Assembly: GCA_032251455.1 (NCBI GenBank) | Contig: JAVVEG010000014.1 | Coordinates: 23,569-87,568 of the forward strand | Direction of reading: 5' to 3' | DNA from: JAVVEG01 sp032251455 | GTDB taxonomy: Bacteria > Pseudomonadota > Gammaproteobacteria > Pseudomonadales > Pseudohongiellaceae | DNA: 64,000 bases | Part shown: positions 1 through 7,880 of the stretch, piece by piece | Layout: each line of letters opens with the position of its first letter | Numbering within the stretch: position 1 is the stretch's first letter | Made by a program: the position numbers and the translations under genes | Notes under the pieces: generated by a model | Told to the model about the DNA's origin: nothing | The model's input: the letters and a program-made list of their open reading frames with translations, nothing else | The model's database searches: none

Positions 1-245
1 TGGTCAAGCCGGGCATGCCGTATCTGGATATCGTCAGCCGGGTGAAACAGGAATTCGGAGTGCCAACATTTGTCTATCAGGTCAGCGGCGAATACGCCAT
101 GCACATGGCGGCCGCCAACAATGGCTGGCTGGATGAGATGGCAGTGGCCATGGAGTCCCTGGTTTGCATCAAACGGGCAGGGGCCGATGCCATTCTTAGC
201 TATTTTGCCAAAAAAGTGGCCCAACACCTGCAACAAGGGCTATGA
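1..245 (+). CDS. hemB: Delta-aminolevulinic acid dehydratase, C-terminal end
   Basis: This is the last 81 codons or so of porphobilinogen synthase, which joins two 5-aminolevulinate molecules to make porphobilinogen in cytosolic haem synthesis. The gene runs off the left edge; the first whole codon is at base 3. The visible tail carries the family's closing blocks: VKPGMPYLDIV, then PTFVYQVSGEYAM and the final helix with RAGADAILSYFA, both typical of HemB. The active-site lysines and metal-binding cysteines lie upstream of the window. A following trxA and rho is the usual arrangement in Pseudomonas-like bacteria. Confidence 0.95.
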   Translation, partial: VKPGMPYLDIVSRVKQEFGVPTFVYQVSGEYAMHMAAANNGWLDEMAVAMESLVCIKRAGADAILSYFAKKVAQHLQQGL

Positions 246-323
246 AAGCAGGGTAACCGTGTGTGCAAGCACAGAGACGGGGAAGAAATTTTCAGGATGG
301 AGATAAAATTACCCGGTTAGGCC

Positions 324-351
324 TTGAAACCTGTAACTTTGCCCTTATCAT
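324..351 (+). promoter_or_regulatory. Putative sigma-70 promoter of trxA
   Basis: TTGAAA at 324-329 and TATCAT at 346-351 are separated by 16 bases, about 40 bases before the trxA start codon. A GAAGGA ribosome-binding site lies at 378-383. This is assigned by eye. Confidence 0.45.
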
Positions 352-391
352 GAACTCACATTAACTCACTCGCAGTTGAAGGAATTAACCT

Positions 392-718
392 ATGAGCGAC
401 AATATCGTTCACGTGTCAGATGCAAGTTTCGATCAGGATGTACTGAAAGCGGACAGCCCCGTGCTGCTGGATTTCTGGGCTGAATGGTGTGGTCCGTGCA
501 AGATGATCGCCCCGGTACTTGATGAGCTGTCCCAGGAATACCAGGGAAAACTCAAGGTCTGCAAGCTGAACATAGATTCAAACCCGGAAACCGCTCCCAA
601 GTTCGGTGTGCGCGGCATCCCGACGCTGATGATTTTCAAGAATGGCCAACTGGAAGCAACCAAGGTTGGGGCGCTGTCCAAGTCACAACTGACTGCATTT
701 ATCGACAGCGTCATCTGA
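392..718 (+). CDS. trxA: Thioredoxin 1
   Basis: Small cytosolic dithiol-disulfide oxidoreductase that reduces ribonucleotide reductase, PAPS reductase, methionine sulfoxide reductases and other proteins, and is itself recharged by thioredoxin reductase. At 108 residues it is full length. The redox site WCGPC is at residues 32-36 and the conserved cis-proline turn GIPT at 75-78. There is no signal peptide. It has its own upstream promoter and a good GAAGGA ribosome-binding site, and precedes rho as in many gammaproteobacteria. Confidence 0.97.
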   Translation: MSDNIVHVSDASFDQDVLKADSPVLLDFWAEWCGPCKMIAPVLDELSQEYQGKLKVCKLNIDSNPETAPKFGVRGIPTLMIFKNGQLEATKVGALSKSQLTAFIDSVI

Positions 719-1081
719 TTGTTTTTAATTCTCTGTGATAAGGCAGCCCTGACATGAGTCAGGGTGCAAGGTTTGTGCAGGGTTGCATCAGGGTTGCATA
801 GAGGTGCAATAACTGGAATTATAAAATTTCTCTGGACACTGCCGGAAAGTCGTTTTATATTGACGCCCGTCCCCGGTGTACGGCATTCCTTCCAGACTCG
901 TCTCAACCTGATTGCACAATCGCATAATTGCATGCTTGAGAGCCACGGAACCCTTTTAACGAAAGACTGCCAGTCCGCCCTGTTAATTAAACCCTGACCA
1001 ACATCAGTCCCTCATTGCATTCTAACCCGAGTCCGGGCCGTACCGTTGGTTGTAACTCTCTTATCCTGAAAACCAATAATC
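719..1081 (+). other. Non-coding leader of rho, 363 bases
   Basis: No convincing gene lies between trxA and rho. Just after trxA there is a 7-bp hairpin (747-753 with 758-764, loop ATGA) without a T-run, so it is not a clear intrinsic terminator. An 11-base unit (CAGGGTTGCAT) is tandemly duplicated at 778-799 with a third degenerate copy after it. A likely rho promoter is TGGACA at 833-838 and TTATAT at 855-860 (16-base spacer), giving a 5' leader of about 210 bases. In E. coli rho is autoregulated by Rho-dependent attenuation in its leader, so a long leader fits. Confidence 0.5.
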
Positions 1082-2341
1082 ATGAATCTAACTGACTTAA
1101 AAAAGAAACCCATAGCAGACCTTCTCGCCACTGCCCAGGAAATGGGCCTCGAAAACCTCTCCCGAACCCGTAAACAAGACATCATCTTTTCCATTCTGAA
1201 GAAGCATGCCAAGAATGGAGAGGATATCCACGGCGACGGGGTGCTCGAGATACTGCAGGATGGTTTCGGGTTTCTACGCTCGGCCGATTCATCCTATCTG
1301 GCCGGCCCGGATGATATCTACGTCTCGCCCAGCCAGATCAGACGCTTCAATCTGCGCACGGGTGATACCATCGCCGGTAAGATCCGGCCTCCCAAGGACG
1401 GGGAGCGGTACTTCGCACTGCTCAAGGTTTCCGACGTCAACTTCGCCAAACCCGAAAATTCCAAGCACAAAATCCTTTTTGAAAACCTCACTCCTTTATT
1501 CCCCACCGAACGCCTGAAGCTGGAAATCGGCAACGGCAGTACCGAAGATCTCAGTGCCCGCACCATCGATCTGACCGCACCAATCGGCAAGGGCCAGCGT
1601 GGTCTGATTGTCTCTCCGCCCAAGGCTGGCAAGACCCTGATCCTGCAGAATATTGCTCAGTCCATCACCCGCAACAACCCGGAGTGCCGGCTGATTGTGC
1701 TGTTGATCGATGAGCGTCCGGAGGAAGTTACGGATATGCAGCGTTCTGTGCGCGGAGAGGTGGTGGCAAGTACCTTCGATGAACCACCGGCACGACACGT
1801 GCAGGTGGCCGAGATGGTCATCGAGAAAGCCAAGCGTCTGGTCGAGCACAAGGAAGATGTGGTCATTCTGCTCGACTCCATTACCCGTCTGGCGCGTGCC
1901 TACAATACCATCGTGCCTTCCTCGGGCAAGGTACTGACCGGTGGTGTGGATGCCCATGCCCTGGAGCGACCCAAGCGCTTTTTTGGTGCGGCCCGCAATC
2001 TTGAAGAAGGGGGCAGTCTGACCATTATTGCGACCGCGTTGATTGAAACCGGCTCGAAAATGGACGAGGTGATCTACGAGGAATTCAAGGGCACTGGCAA
2101 CATGGAGTTGCACCTTGATCGCAAGATTGCGGAAAAGCGTATTTATCCGGCCATCAATGTGCGCCGCTCCGGCACCCGTCGTGAGGAGTTGCTGACCACC
2201 GAGGAAGAGTTGCAGCGCATGTGGATTCTGCGCAAGATTCTCAGTTCGATGGAAGATGTGCAGGCTACCGAATTCATCCTGGACAAGTTGAAAGACACCA
2301 AGACCAACGATGAATTCTTCAATGCCATGAAAAGAAAATAA
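1082..2341 (+). CDS. rho: Transcription termination factor Rho
   Basis: Hexameric RNA-dependent ATPase and 5'-3' translocase that ends transcription at Rho-dependent sites. Its 419 residues match the E. coli length. The N-terminal Rho domain begins MNLTDLKKK; the cold-shock-like primary RNA-binding site contains GFGFLR at 61-66; the Walker A motif PPKAGKT is at 179-185; the Walker B region (VVILLDSITRLARAYN) and the Q/R-loop block KGTGNMELHLDR follow. ubiD starts 16 bases after the stop, so the two may be co-transcribed. Confidence 0.98.
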   Translation: MNLTDLKKKPIADLLATAQEMGLENLSRTRKQDIIFSILKKHAKNGEDIHGDGVLEILQDGFGFLRSADSSYLAGPDDIYVSPSQIRRFNLRTGDTIAGKIRPPKDGERYFALLKVSDVNFAKPENSKHKILFENLTPLFPTERLKLEIGNGSTEDLSARTIDLTAPIGKGQRGLIVSPPKAGKTLILQNIAQSITRNNPECRLIVLLIDERPEEVTDMQRSVRGEVVASTFDEPPARHVQVAEMVIEKAKRLVEHKEDVVILLDSITRLARAYNTIVPSSGKVLTGGVDAHALERPKRFFGAARNLEEGGSLTIIATALIETGSKMDEVIYEEFKGTGNMELHLDRKIAEKRIYPAINVRRSGTRREELLTTEEELQRMWILRKILSSMEDVQATEFILDKLKDTKTNDEFFNAMKRK

Positions 2342-2357
2342 ACGCCGGGATTGAACC

Positions 2358-3821
2358 ATGGCCTGTAAAGATCTCAGAGAGTTCATTGCACTGCTGGAGG
2401 CAGAAGGAGAACTCAAGCGGATCACAGTGGCAGTGGATCCCTATCTCGAAATCACCGAAATCTGTGACCGTACCCTGCGTGCAGGCGGTCCGGCCCTGCT
2501 GTTTGAAAATCCAAAGGGTTCATCGGTGCCGTTGCTGGCCAACCTTTTCGGCAATACGCGCCGCATAGCCCTGGCCATGGGGCAGCAGGATCTGCAGGGT
2601 TTGCGCGAGGTCGGTCAGTTACTGGCTTTCCTGAAAGAACCTTCTCCACCCAAGGGCTGGAAAGATCTCTGGCAGAACCTGCCCGCTTACAAACAGGTCA
2701 TGAACATCAGCCCGGTAGTGAGGAAAACCGCTCCGTGCCAGGAGACAGTCATTGCGGAAGCCGATGTGGACCTGAGCTTTCTGCCGGTACAGACCTGCTG
2801 GCCGGGTGATGCGGCGCCGCTGGTAACCTGGCCGCTGGTCATTACCCGGGGGCCGGAAAAGGAAAGGCAGAACCTGGGCATCTACAGGATGCAGGTGATC
2901 GGGCGCAACCGCTTGATCATGCGCTGGCTTTCCCATCGCGGTGGGGCGCTTGATTTCCGTGACTGGCAACTGAAATACCCAGGTAAACCATTCCCGGTTT
3001 CCATCGCAATTGGTGCCGATCCGGCCACCATTCTGGCAACAGTGACACCTGTCCCCGATACCTTGTCGGAATACGCTTTTGCCGGGCTTCTGCGTGGCGA
3101 AAAAACCGAGGTGGTCAACTGTCTTGGCAACGATCTGCAGGTGCCCGCCTCTGCTGAAATTGTACTCGAGGGCGTGCTCGAACCTGGAGACATGGCACCG
3201 GAAGGGCCGTTTGGTGATCACACCGGCTATTATAACGAGGTGGAAAGTTTTCCGGTCTTTACCGTGAAAACTATCACTCACCGCAAGAATCCGATTTATC
3301 ACAGCACCTACACCGGCCGCCCGCCGGACGAGCCCGCAATGCTGGGTGTTGCCCTGAATGAAGTCTTTGTACCACTGATCCAGAAACAATATCCCGAGAT
3401 CGTGGATTTCTATCTACCCCCGGAAGGTTGCTCTTACCGTATGGCAATCATCAGCATCAAGAAGCAATATCCCGGTCATGCCAAAAGAGTGATGATGGGC
3501 GCCTGGTCATTCCTGCGTCAGTTCATGTACACGAAGTTTGTCATCGTGACCGACGAGGATGTGGATATCCGCAACTGGCAGGATGTAATCTGGGCCATGA
3601 CCACACGGATGGACCCGGTTCGTGATGCAGTGCCGGTTGAGAATACACCCATCGATTACCTGGATTTTGCCTCGCCGGTTTCGGGGCTGGGTTCCAAGAT
3701 GGGTTTTGACGCCACCAACAAATGGCCGGGAGAAACCAACCGGCAATGGGGCACTCCCATCAGCATGGACGCCAGCGTCAAGCAGCGCATAGACGAGATC
3801 TGGTCGGAACTGGGCCTGTAA
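2358..3821 (+). CDS. ubiD: UbiD family 4-hydroxy-3-polyprenylbenzoate decarboxylase
   Basis: Removes the carboxyl group of 4-hydroxy-3-polyprenylbenzoate in ubiquinone synthesis, using prenylated FMN that is made by UbiX (not in this window). The protein has 487 residues, close to the usual 490. The start MACKDLREFIALLEAEGELKRI and the blocks EGPFGDHTGYY and YTGRPPDEP are characteristic of UbiD. It lies 16 bases after rho; the rho-ubiD order is common in Pseudomonas-like genomes. No signal peptide or membrane segment is present. Confidence 0.95.
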   Translation: MACKDLREFIALLEAEGELKRITVAVDPYLEITEICDRTLRAGGPALLFENPKGSSVPLLANLFGNTRRIALAMGQQDLQGLREVGQLLAFLKEPSPPKGWKDLWQNLPAYKQVMNISPVVRKTAPCQETVIAEADVDLSFLPVQTCWPGDAAPLVTWPLVITRGPEKERQNLGIYRMQVIGRNRLIMRWLSHRGGALDFRDWQLKYPGKPFPVSIAIGADPATILATVTPVPDTLSEYAFAGLLRGEKTEVVNCLGNDLQVPASAEIVLEGVLEPGDMAPEGPFGDHTGYYNEVESFPVFTVKTITHRKNPIYHSTYTGRPPDEPAMLGVALNEVFVPLIQKQYPEIVDFYLPPEGCSYRMAIISIKKQYPGHAKRVMMGAWSFLRQFMYTKFVIVTDEDVDIRNWQDVIWAMTTRMDPVRDAVPVENTPIDYLDFASPVSGLGSKMGFDATNKWPGETNRQWGTPISMDASVKQRIDEIWSELGL

Positions 3822-3919
3822 GGGTTCGCTGCCTGCCGGGACACTGCAGTTCTTGTAGTATGTAGTATATTGTTGAAAACAAGCCAACCATTATTCCAGC
3901 AAAAGAAGCAGGAGCAGCC

Positions 3920-4777
3920 ATGAAACCAGTCAGATTAGCCAGTCTTGTCAGCATCATCCTGTTGTTGGTCAATACAGCAGTGCTAGCCCAGAACGAAAAC
4001 TGGAGCCGGCCCTTTCCCGGCTTCCGTGTCATTGGCAATCTTTACGCTGTGGGAACTTATGACTTGAGTGTATTTCTGATCACCTCGGATGACGGACACA
4101 TTCTTATCAATACCGGGTTGGAGGATTCCACGGCCCAGATTCGCGACAACATCGAGTCGCTGGGTTTTCGTCTGGAGGATGTGGCAATCCTGCTGACCCA
4201 ACAGGCTCACTGGGACCATACGGCAGCAATGGCGGAGATCAAGCAGATCGCTGATGCCGAAGTGTGGGCCACCAAAGATGATGCCCGTGTACTTGAAGAT
4301 GGCGGTTTCAGCGATGCCCATTTCGGTGGCAGGCAGACGTTCAAGCCGGTGACGGTGGAGCGGATCATTAGCCAGGATGAGGTGATCGAGCTGGGGGACA
4401 TCCGCCTGACGGTGCATGAACATCCTGGTCATACCGAGGGCAGTTCCAGTTATGCCATGGTGGTGAACGAGAATGGCCGCAGCTATAACGTGCTCATTGC
4501 CAATATGGGCACGGTCAATGCGGGCAAGCGTCTGGCCGTGGAGCCGATGTATCCGGGGGTGGCTGCCGACTTTGCGCATACCTACCTCAGCCAGAAACAG
4601 TTGCCTGTGGATGTGTGGGTGGCGGCGCATGGCAGCCAGTATGGCCTGCATGACAAGTGGCAGCCGGGGCAGGCTTACAGCCCGGATACCTTTGTCGATC
4701 CGGAAGGGTTTGTGGCTGCGGTGGAACGGCTGGAGCAGGCCTTTCTGCGGGCGCTGGCTGAAGAGCGTATTCCCTGA
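3920..4777 (+). CDS. Exported subclass B3 metallo-beta-lactamase-like hydrolase, Q-type
   Basis: Predicted periplasmic dizinc hydrolase of the metallo-beta-lactamase fold, 285 residues with a signal peptide ending near VLA-Q24. In class B3 enzymes the zinc ligands are H116-x-H118 / D120-H121 / H196 / H263. Here the first motif reads Q95-A-H97-W-D99-H100, followed by H171 (HPGHTEGS) and H237 (AAHGSQ), so only the first histidine is replaced, by glutamine. That substitution is known from GOB-type enzymes, which remain active carbapenemases. The surrounding text (LLTQQAHWDHTAAMAEI) also resembles GOB. Substrate is not proven; it could be a beta-lactamase or another exported hydrolase. The gene is monocistronic and is followed by a long inverted repeat. 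Confidence 0.88.
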   Translation: MKPVRLASLVSIILLLVNTAVLAQNENWSRPFPGFRVIGNLYAVGTYDLSVFLITSDDGHILINTGLEDSTAQIRDNIESLGFRLEDVAILLTQQAHWDHTAAMAEIKQIADAEVWATKDDARVLEDGGFSDAHFGGRQTFKPVTVERIISQDEVIELGDIRLTVHEHPGHTEGSSSYAMVVNENGRSYNVLIANMGTVNAGKRLAVEPMYPGVAADFAHTYLSQKQLPVDVWVAAHGSQYGLHDKWQPGQAYSPDTFVDPEGFVAAVERLEQAFLRALAEERIP

Positions 4778-4787
4778 TTTGTGCTGA

Positions 4788-4998
4788 TGTCGCCTTGCGA
4801 GGGGTGGGGGGCGGGGTGTCGGAGTATTCACGGCGCCATGCTTGCCGGGCCGGGCGGGCGCTGCGCAACTCGACCTCCGCGCTGCGCGCTCCGGGACTCA
4901 GACAGTGCTCGCGCTTTTTCCGCCCGGCCCGGCAAGCATAAACGGCACCTGGATGTGAATACTCCGACACCCCGCCCCCCACCCCTTGCAAGGCGACA
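4788..4998. repeat. 211-bp inverted-repeat element between convergent genes
   Basis: The outer arms are 44 bp (4788-4831 and 4955-4998) and are complementary at all but one position. Inside them is a second perfect 20-bp pair (4838-4857 and 4920-4939). The centre (about 4858-4919) is GC-rich. The element sits exactly between the 3' ends of the lactamase gene and the convergent hydrolase gene. As RNA either strand would fold into one long two-part hairpin. It may be a mobile MITE-like repeat, a family of intergenic repeats, or a bidirectional terminator. No target-site duplication was identified. Confidence 0.85.
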
Positions 4999-5025
4999 GG
5001 GCAGCACGCAATTGCGGACGAGTGT

Positions 5026-5865
5026 TTACTTCAGATGCTTCTCGAACCAGGCCAACCTGGCAGCGGCGGCCTTTCTCGCATCTTCACCACGGAAACCATG
5101 ACCGGCGCCTGGCAGGGTGATGAAATTGGATTCGATGCCCTTGGTCTGCAGTTCCGCAAACATGTTCTGCGAGTGACTGATATTCACCAGATCATCGGCA
5201 TCGCCATGGATCAGCAACACCGGAGGGTCCTGCGGGTCTACGTGCAACAATGGGGAAATGCTGGCAGCCTGTTCATTGGGAAAATTCAGGGCCGGGAAGC
5301 GGTCACTTGGGCCGGTCATGCTGCGCAGATCCACTGGCGGGTAATACGCCACTACCGTGGCCACCTGATTGCCCGTCTGCAATACCGGGTCTGCTGCAGT
5401 CGAATCCCCGTTATCGGCATTGAGCCCCAGCATCAAAGACAGATGTCCACCGGCGCTGCCGCCGGTCACCCCGATGCGATCCGGATCGATACCGTGCGCA
5501 TCGGCGTGCAGGCGGATATGACGAATGGCACGGCTGACATCGGCATAGGCTTCCGGGACGAAATAGCGCGGAGAGCTGCCGTGATGCACCGGGATAACGG
5601 TAAACCCGGCATCGAGCATATCGCTGAACTGGCGCACACGGTTTTCCGGTTCGGCCCAGCGTGATACCCAACCGCCGCTCACCATATACACGATGGCCGC
5701 CCCATTTGCCTGTTCCGGCTGCAAGACATCATAGACCAGGGCCATGCCGTCCTTGTGGCCATAGACCACATCGGCCTTGATGCTCACCTCGGCTGTTGCC
5801 GTGTTCATCAGCAACAGAGCAAACGCCATCAGCTTGATCATTCCTGCATGCATTGTCGATCTCAT
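5026..5865 (-). CDS. Secreted alpha/beta hydrolase (BD-FAE / esterase-lipase type)
   Basis: Predicted exported serine esterase of 279 residues. A hydrophobic signal peptide covers roughly residues 9-25 (ending NTATA). The nucleophile elbow GGSAGG places the catalytic serine at residue 137; the acid is likely in HGDADDLV and the histidine in GAGHGF near the end. An HHGS block before it would form the oxyanion region seen in hormone-sensitive-lipase-like and dienelactone-hydrolase-like enzymes. A GAGGTG ribosome-binding site precedes the ATG. It is divergent from the DUF1592 operon, with 309 bases between, and convergent with the lactamase gene. The substrate is unknown. Confidence 0.85.
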   Translation of the reverse strand: MRSTMHAGMIKLMAFALLLMNTATAEVSIKADVVYGHKDGMALVYDVLQPEQANGAAIVYMVSGGWVSRWAEPENRVRQFSDMLDAGFTVIPVHHGSSPRYFVPEAYADVSRAIRHIRLHADAHGIDPDRIGVTGGSAGGHLSLMLGLNADNGDSTAADPVLQTGNQVATVVAYYPPVDLRSMTGPSDRFPALNFPNEQAASISPLLHVDPQDPPVLLIHGDADDLVNISHSQNMFAELQTKGIESNFITLPGAGHGFRGEDARKAAAARLAWFEKHLK

Positions 5866-6050
5866 GGTTTCACCTCGTTACAAAGATATTAAAGTGTGAC
5901 TATAGGACAGAGACATAAATTTTATTGTGTGCTGCAATCGAGCTGCCAGTAAATACGGTAAAAGCAGATAAATTTGGGTCAAGGCACATCATAATACGGT
6001 ATTCATTCATCCCTGTGCCCCTGTGGTCCAATAAAAAGTAAGTATTGCTC

Positions 6051-6078
6051 TTGACAGAACTGTTTGACGGGCTAGAAT
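6051..6078 (+). promoter_or_regulatory. Strong sigma-70 promoter of the DUF1592 operon
   Basis: A consensus -35 box TTGACA (6051-6056) and a -10 box TAGAAT (6073-6078) with a 16-base spacer. Transcription would begin close to 6085, at the left edge of a long palindrome. Confidence 0.7.
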
Positions 6079-6082
6079 CCGG

Positions 6083-6122
6083 AAACATGGAAAATAAAAA
6101 GTTAATTATATTTTCCATGTTT
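6083..6122. promoter_or_regulatory. Operator-like palindrome overlapping the transcription start
   Basis: Perfect 14-bp inverted repeat: AAACATGGAAAATA at 6083-6096 and its complement at 6109-6122, separated by 12 bases. It directly follows the -10 box, the classic place for a repressor site. The TetR-type regulator near the end of the gene set (11080) is the obvious candidate to bind it; this link is inferred. It could also act as an RNA hairpin in the 5' leader. Confidence 0.6.
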
Positions 6123-6174
6123 TCTGTCTTCAAAGCTCGTTTCGCCCAAATAAAGAAAAACAGGTCGACATGCC

Positions 6175-7863
6175 ATGAAACTTCCGCGAGTCTTCGTTCT
6201 GAGTATTTTTTTCTGCTTCAACGTCCTGATGGCCAGCTCGGAGGGTCTTGCTGCCGCCAATGAGGAGACCACTTCTGCTGAGAAGGGGCAATTTACGCTT
6301 GCAGTGCGACGGCTCACAGAATCTCAATACCGTCATACCATTGACGATATATTTGGTGCCGGGATAGAAATCAATGCCCGGTTTGAACCTGAACAAAGAG
6401 AGGCTGGCCTGCTGGCTGTAGGGAGCTCCAAACTCTCCATTACGGCATCTGGATTCGAACAGCATGTTGCTCTGGCTACGTCGATCGCCACTCAGGTGCT
6501 CAGTGAGGAAAAACGTGCAACGCTAATGCGTTGTGAACCAGCCGCTGCTGAAGAGTTCGATGCAACCTGTGCCCGGCAGTTTCTCAGTACCTACGGAGAG
6601 CTGTTGTTTCGACGCCCCTTGAGCGAAGCCGAAATAGAATCCAGGCTGGCAATAGCCTCCGCCGGTGCCAGGCAGACAGGTGATTTTTATGTCGGTCTGC
6701 AGCTTGCGTTGAGCAGCTTGTTGATTGCCCCTGAGTTTTTGTTCCGGATAGAGCGGGCCGAGCCCGATCCAGTTGATTCTGGTTCATTGCGCCTGGATGG
6801 GTATTCCAAGGCTACACGTTTGTCATTCTTCTTCTGGAACACAGCACCGGATCGTGAGTTGCTGGAAGTGGCAGGTAATGGTGGACTGCATACAGAACAG
6901 GGTCTGCTGGCGCAAATCAGGAGACTGAGTGAGTCGCCACGGATGGAGGCCGGTGTACAAGCTTTCCTGATCGACATGATGCAGATAGAAGGCTTTGAAA
7001 ACATGGTGAAAGACCCAGCCATCTATCCCAAATTCAACCAGTTGATAGCCGACAGCGCCAGAGAACAGATGGTGAGGACAATCATGGATTTGTTGGTGAC
7101 CCGTGAGCGTGATTATCGCGAACTGTTCACGTCGCGGGAAACCTTTATCAACCGACCTCTGGCTGCTGTCTATCAGGTACCATTTGCTTCCACTGAAGCA
7201 TGGACAGCCTATACCTTCCCTGAGTCATCCGAACGCGTCGGGATTTTTTCACAGATAGGGTTTCTCGCCTTGTTTTCCCATCCTGGGACTTCCTCTCCGA
7301 CGCGGCGCGGCATCAAGATTCATGAAATCTTTCTCTGTGAACCCACGCCAGATCCACCCGCCGATGTGGATTTTTCCCAGGTTGTCGATAGCACTGCAGG
7401 AACTGTTCGTGGCCGTTTGTTGGACCATATGCAGAACACGGGCTGTACCGTATGCCACCAGCGCAGTGATCCACCCGGGCTGGCGCTTGAACATTTTGAC
7501 GGACTGGGGCAGCTCAGAACAATGGAGAACGGCAGTCTGATCGATGACAGTGCCGAATTGTTCGGCCGAACGCTCCAGGGTGCCCAGGGCGTGGCTCAGT
7601 TTTTGTATGAAGATTCCAGGGTTCCGGCCTGCCTGGTGCGCAATCTGTACGCTTATGGGGTGGCGCGCAGGCCTGACGCCGGGGAGCAAACCTATTTCAG
7701 GTCTCAGGTGGAAACGTTTGCCGAAAACGGTTATCGCGTACCAGGCTTGTTCGAGCAGATAGCAGCCAGTCCCGAATTTTTCAAGGTGGTACTGCCAGAG
7801 GGGCTGAAAGTCAGGGCAACAGCATTGACCGATGGCGTAATGGCCGGACCAGATCAACAATAA
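6175..7863 (+). CDS. Exported haem-binding DUF1587/DUF1592/DUF1588 protein
   Basis: Predicted periplasmic protein of 562 residues with a signal peptide (residues 1 to about 27). It begins with the DUF1587-type block FTLAVRRLTESQYRHTIDDIFG, then a DUF1595-like helical part (ELLFRRPLSEAEIESRL), the DUF1592 core and the DUF1588 region SHPGTSSPTRRGIKIHEIFLC. A c-type haem site C424-TV-C427-H428 lies in the DUF1588 region, and a DUF1585-like tail follows. This family was first noted in Planctomycetes and is often paired with DUF1552 genes, as here. The biochemical role is not established; covalent haem suggests electron transfer or oxidative chemistry. It is the first gene after a strong promoter; the next gene starts 17 bases downstream. 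Confidence 0.88.
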   Translation: MKLPRVFVLSIFFCFNVLMASSEGLAAANEETTSAEKGQFTLAVRRLTESQYRHTIDDIFGAGIEINARFEPEQREAGLLAVGSSKLSITASGFEQHVALATSIATQVLSEEKRATLMRCEPAAAEEFDATCARQFLSTYGELLFRRPLSEAEIESRLAIASAGARQTGDFYVGLQLALSSLLIAPEFLFRIERAEPDPVDSGSLRLDGYSKATRLSFFFWNTAPDRELLEVAGNGGLHTEQGLLAQIRRLSESPRMEAGVQAFLIDMMQIEGFENMVKDPAIYPKFNQLIADSAREQMVRTIMDLLVTRERDYRELFTSRETFINRPLAAVYQVPFASTEAWTAYTFPESSERVGIFSQIGFLALFSHPGTSSPTRRGIKIHEIFLCEPTPDPPADVDFSQVVDSTAGTVRGRLLDHMQNTGCTVCHQRSDPPGLALEHFDGLGQLRTMENGSLIDDSAELFGRTLQGAQGVAQFLYEDSRVPACLVRNLYAYGVARRPDAGEQTYFRSQVETFAENGYRVPGLFEQIAASPEFFKVVLPEGLKVRATALTDGVMAGPDQQ

Positions 7864-7880
7864 TCAGGGGGGAGTCATCA

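Larger units (their letters stand above)
5866..6174. other. Divergent intergenic control region, 309 bases
   Basis: AT-rich non-coding stretch between the hydrolase and the DUF1592 operon. It holds the promoter and palindrome annotated separately and no credible gene. The promoter for the minus-strand hydrolase was not resolved. Confidence 0.6.

Noticed and set aside
747..764. Intrinsic terminator after trxA
   Set aside because: The 7-bp stem is not followed by a T-run.
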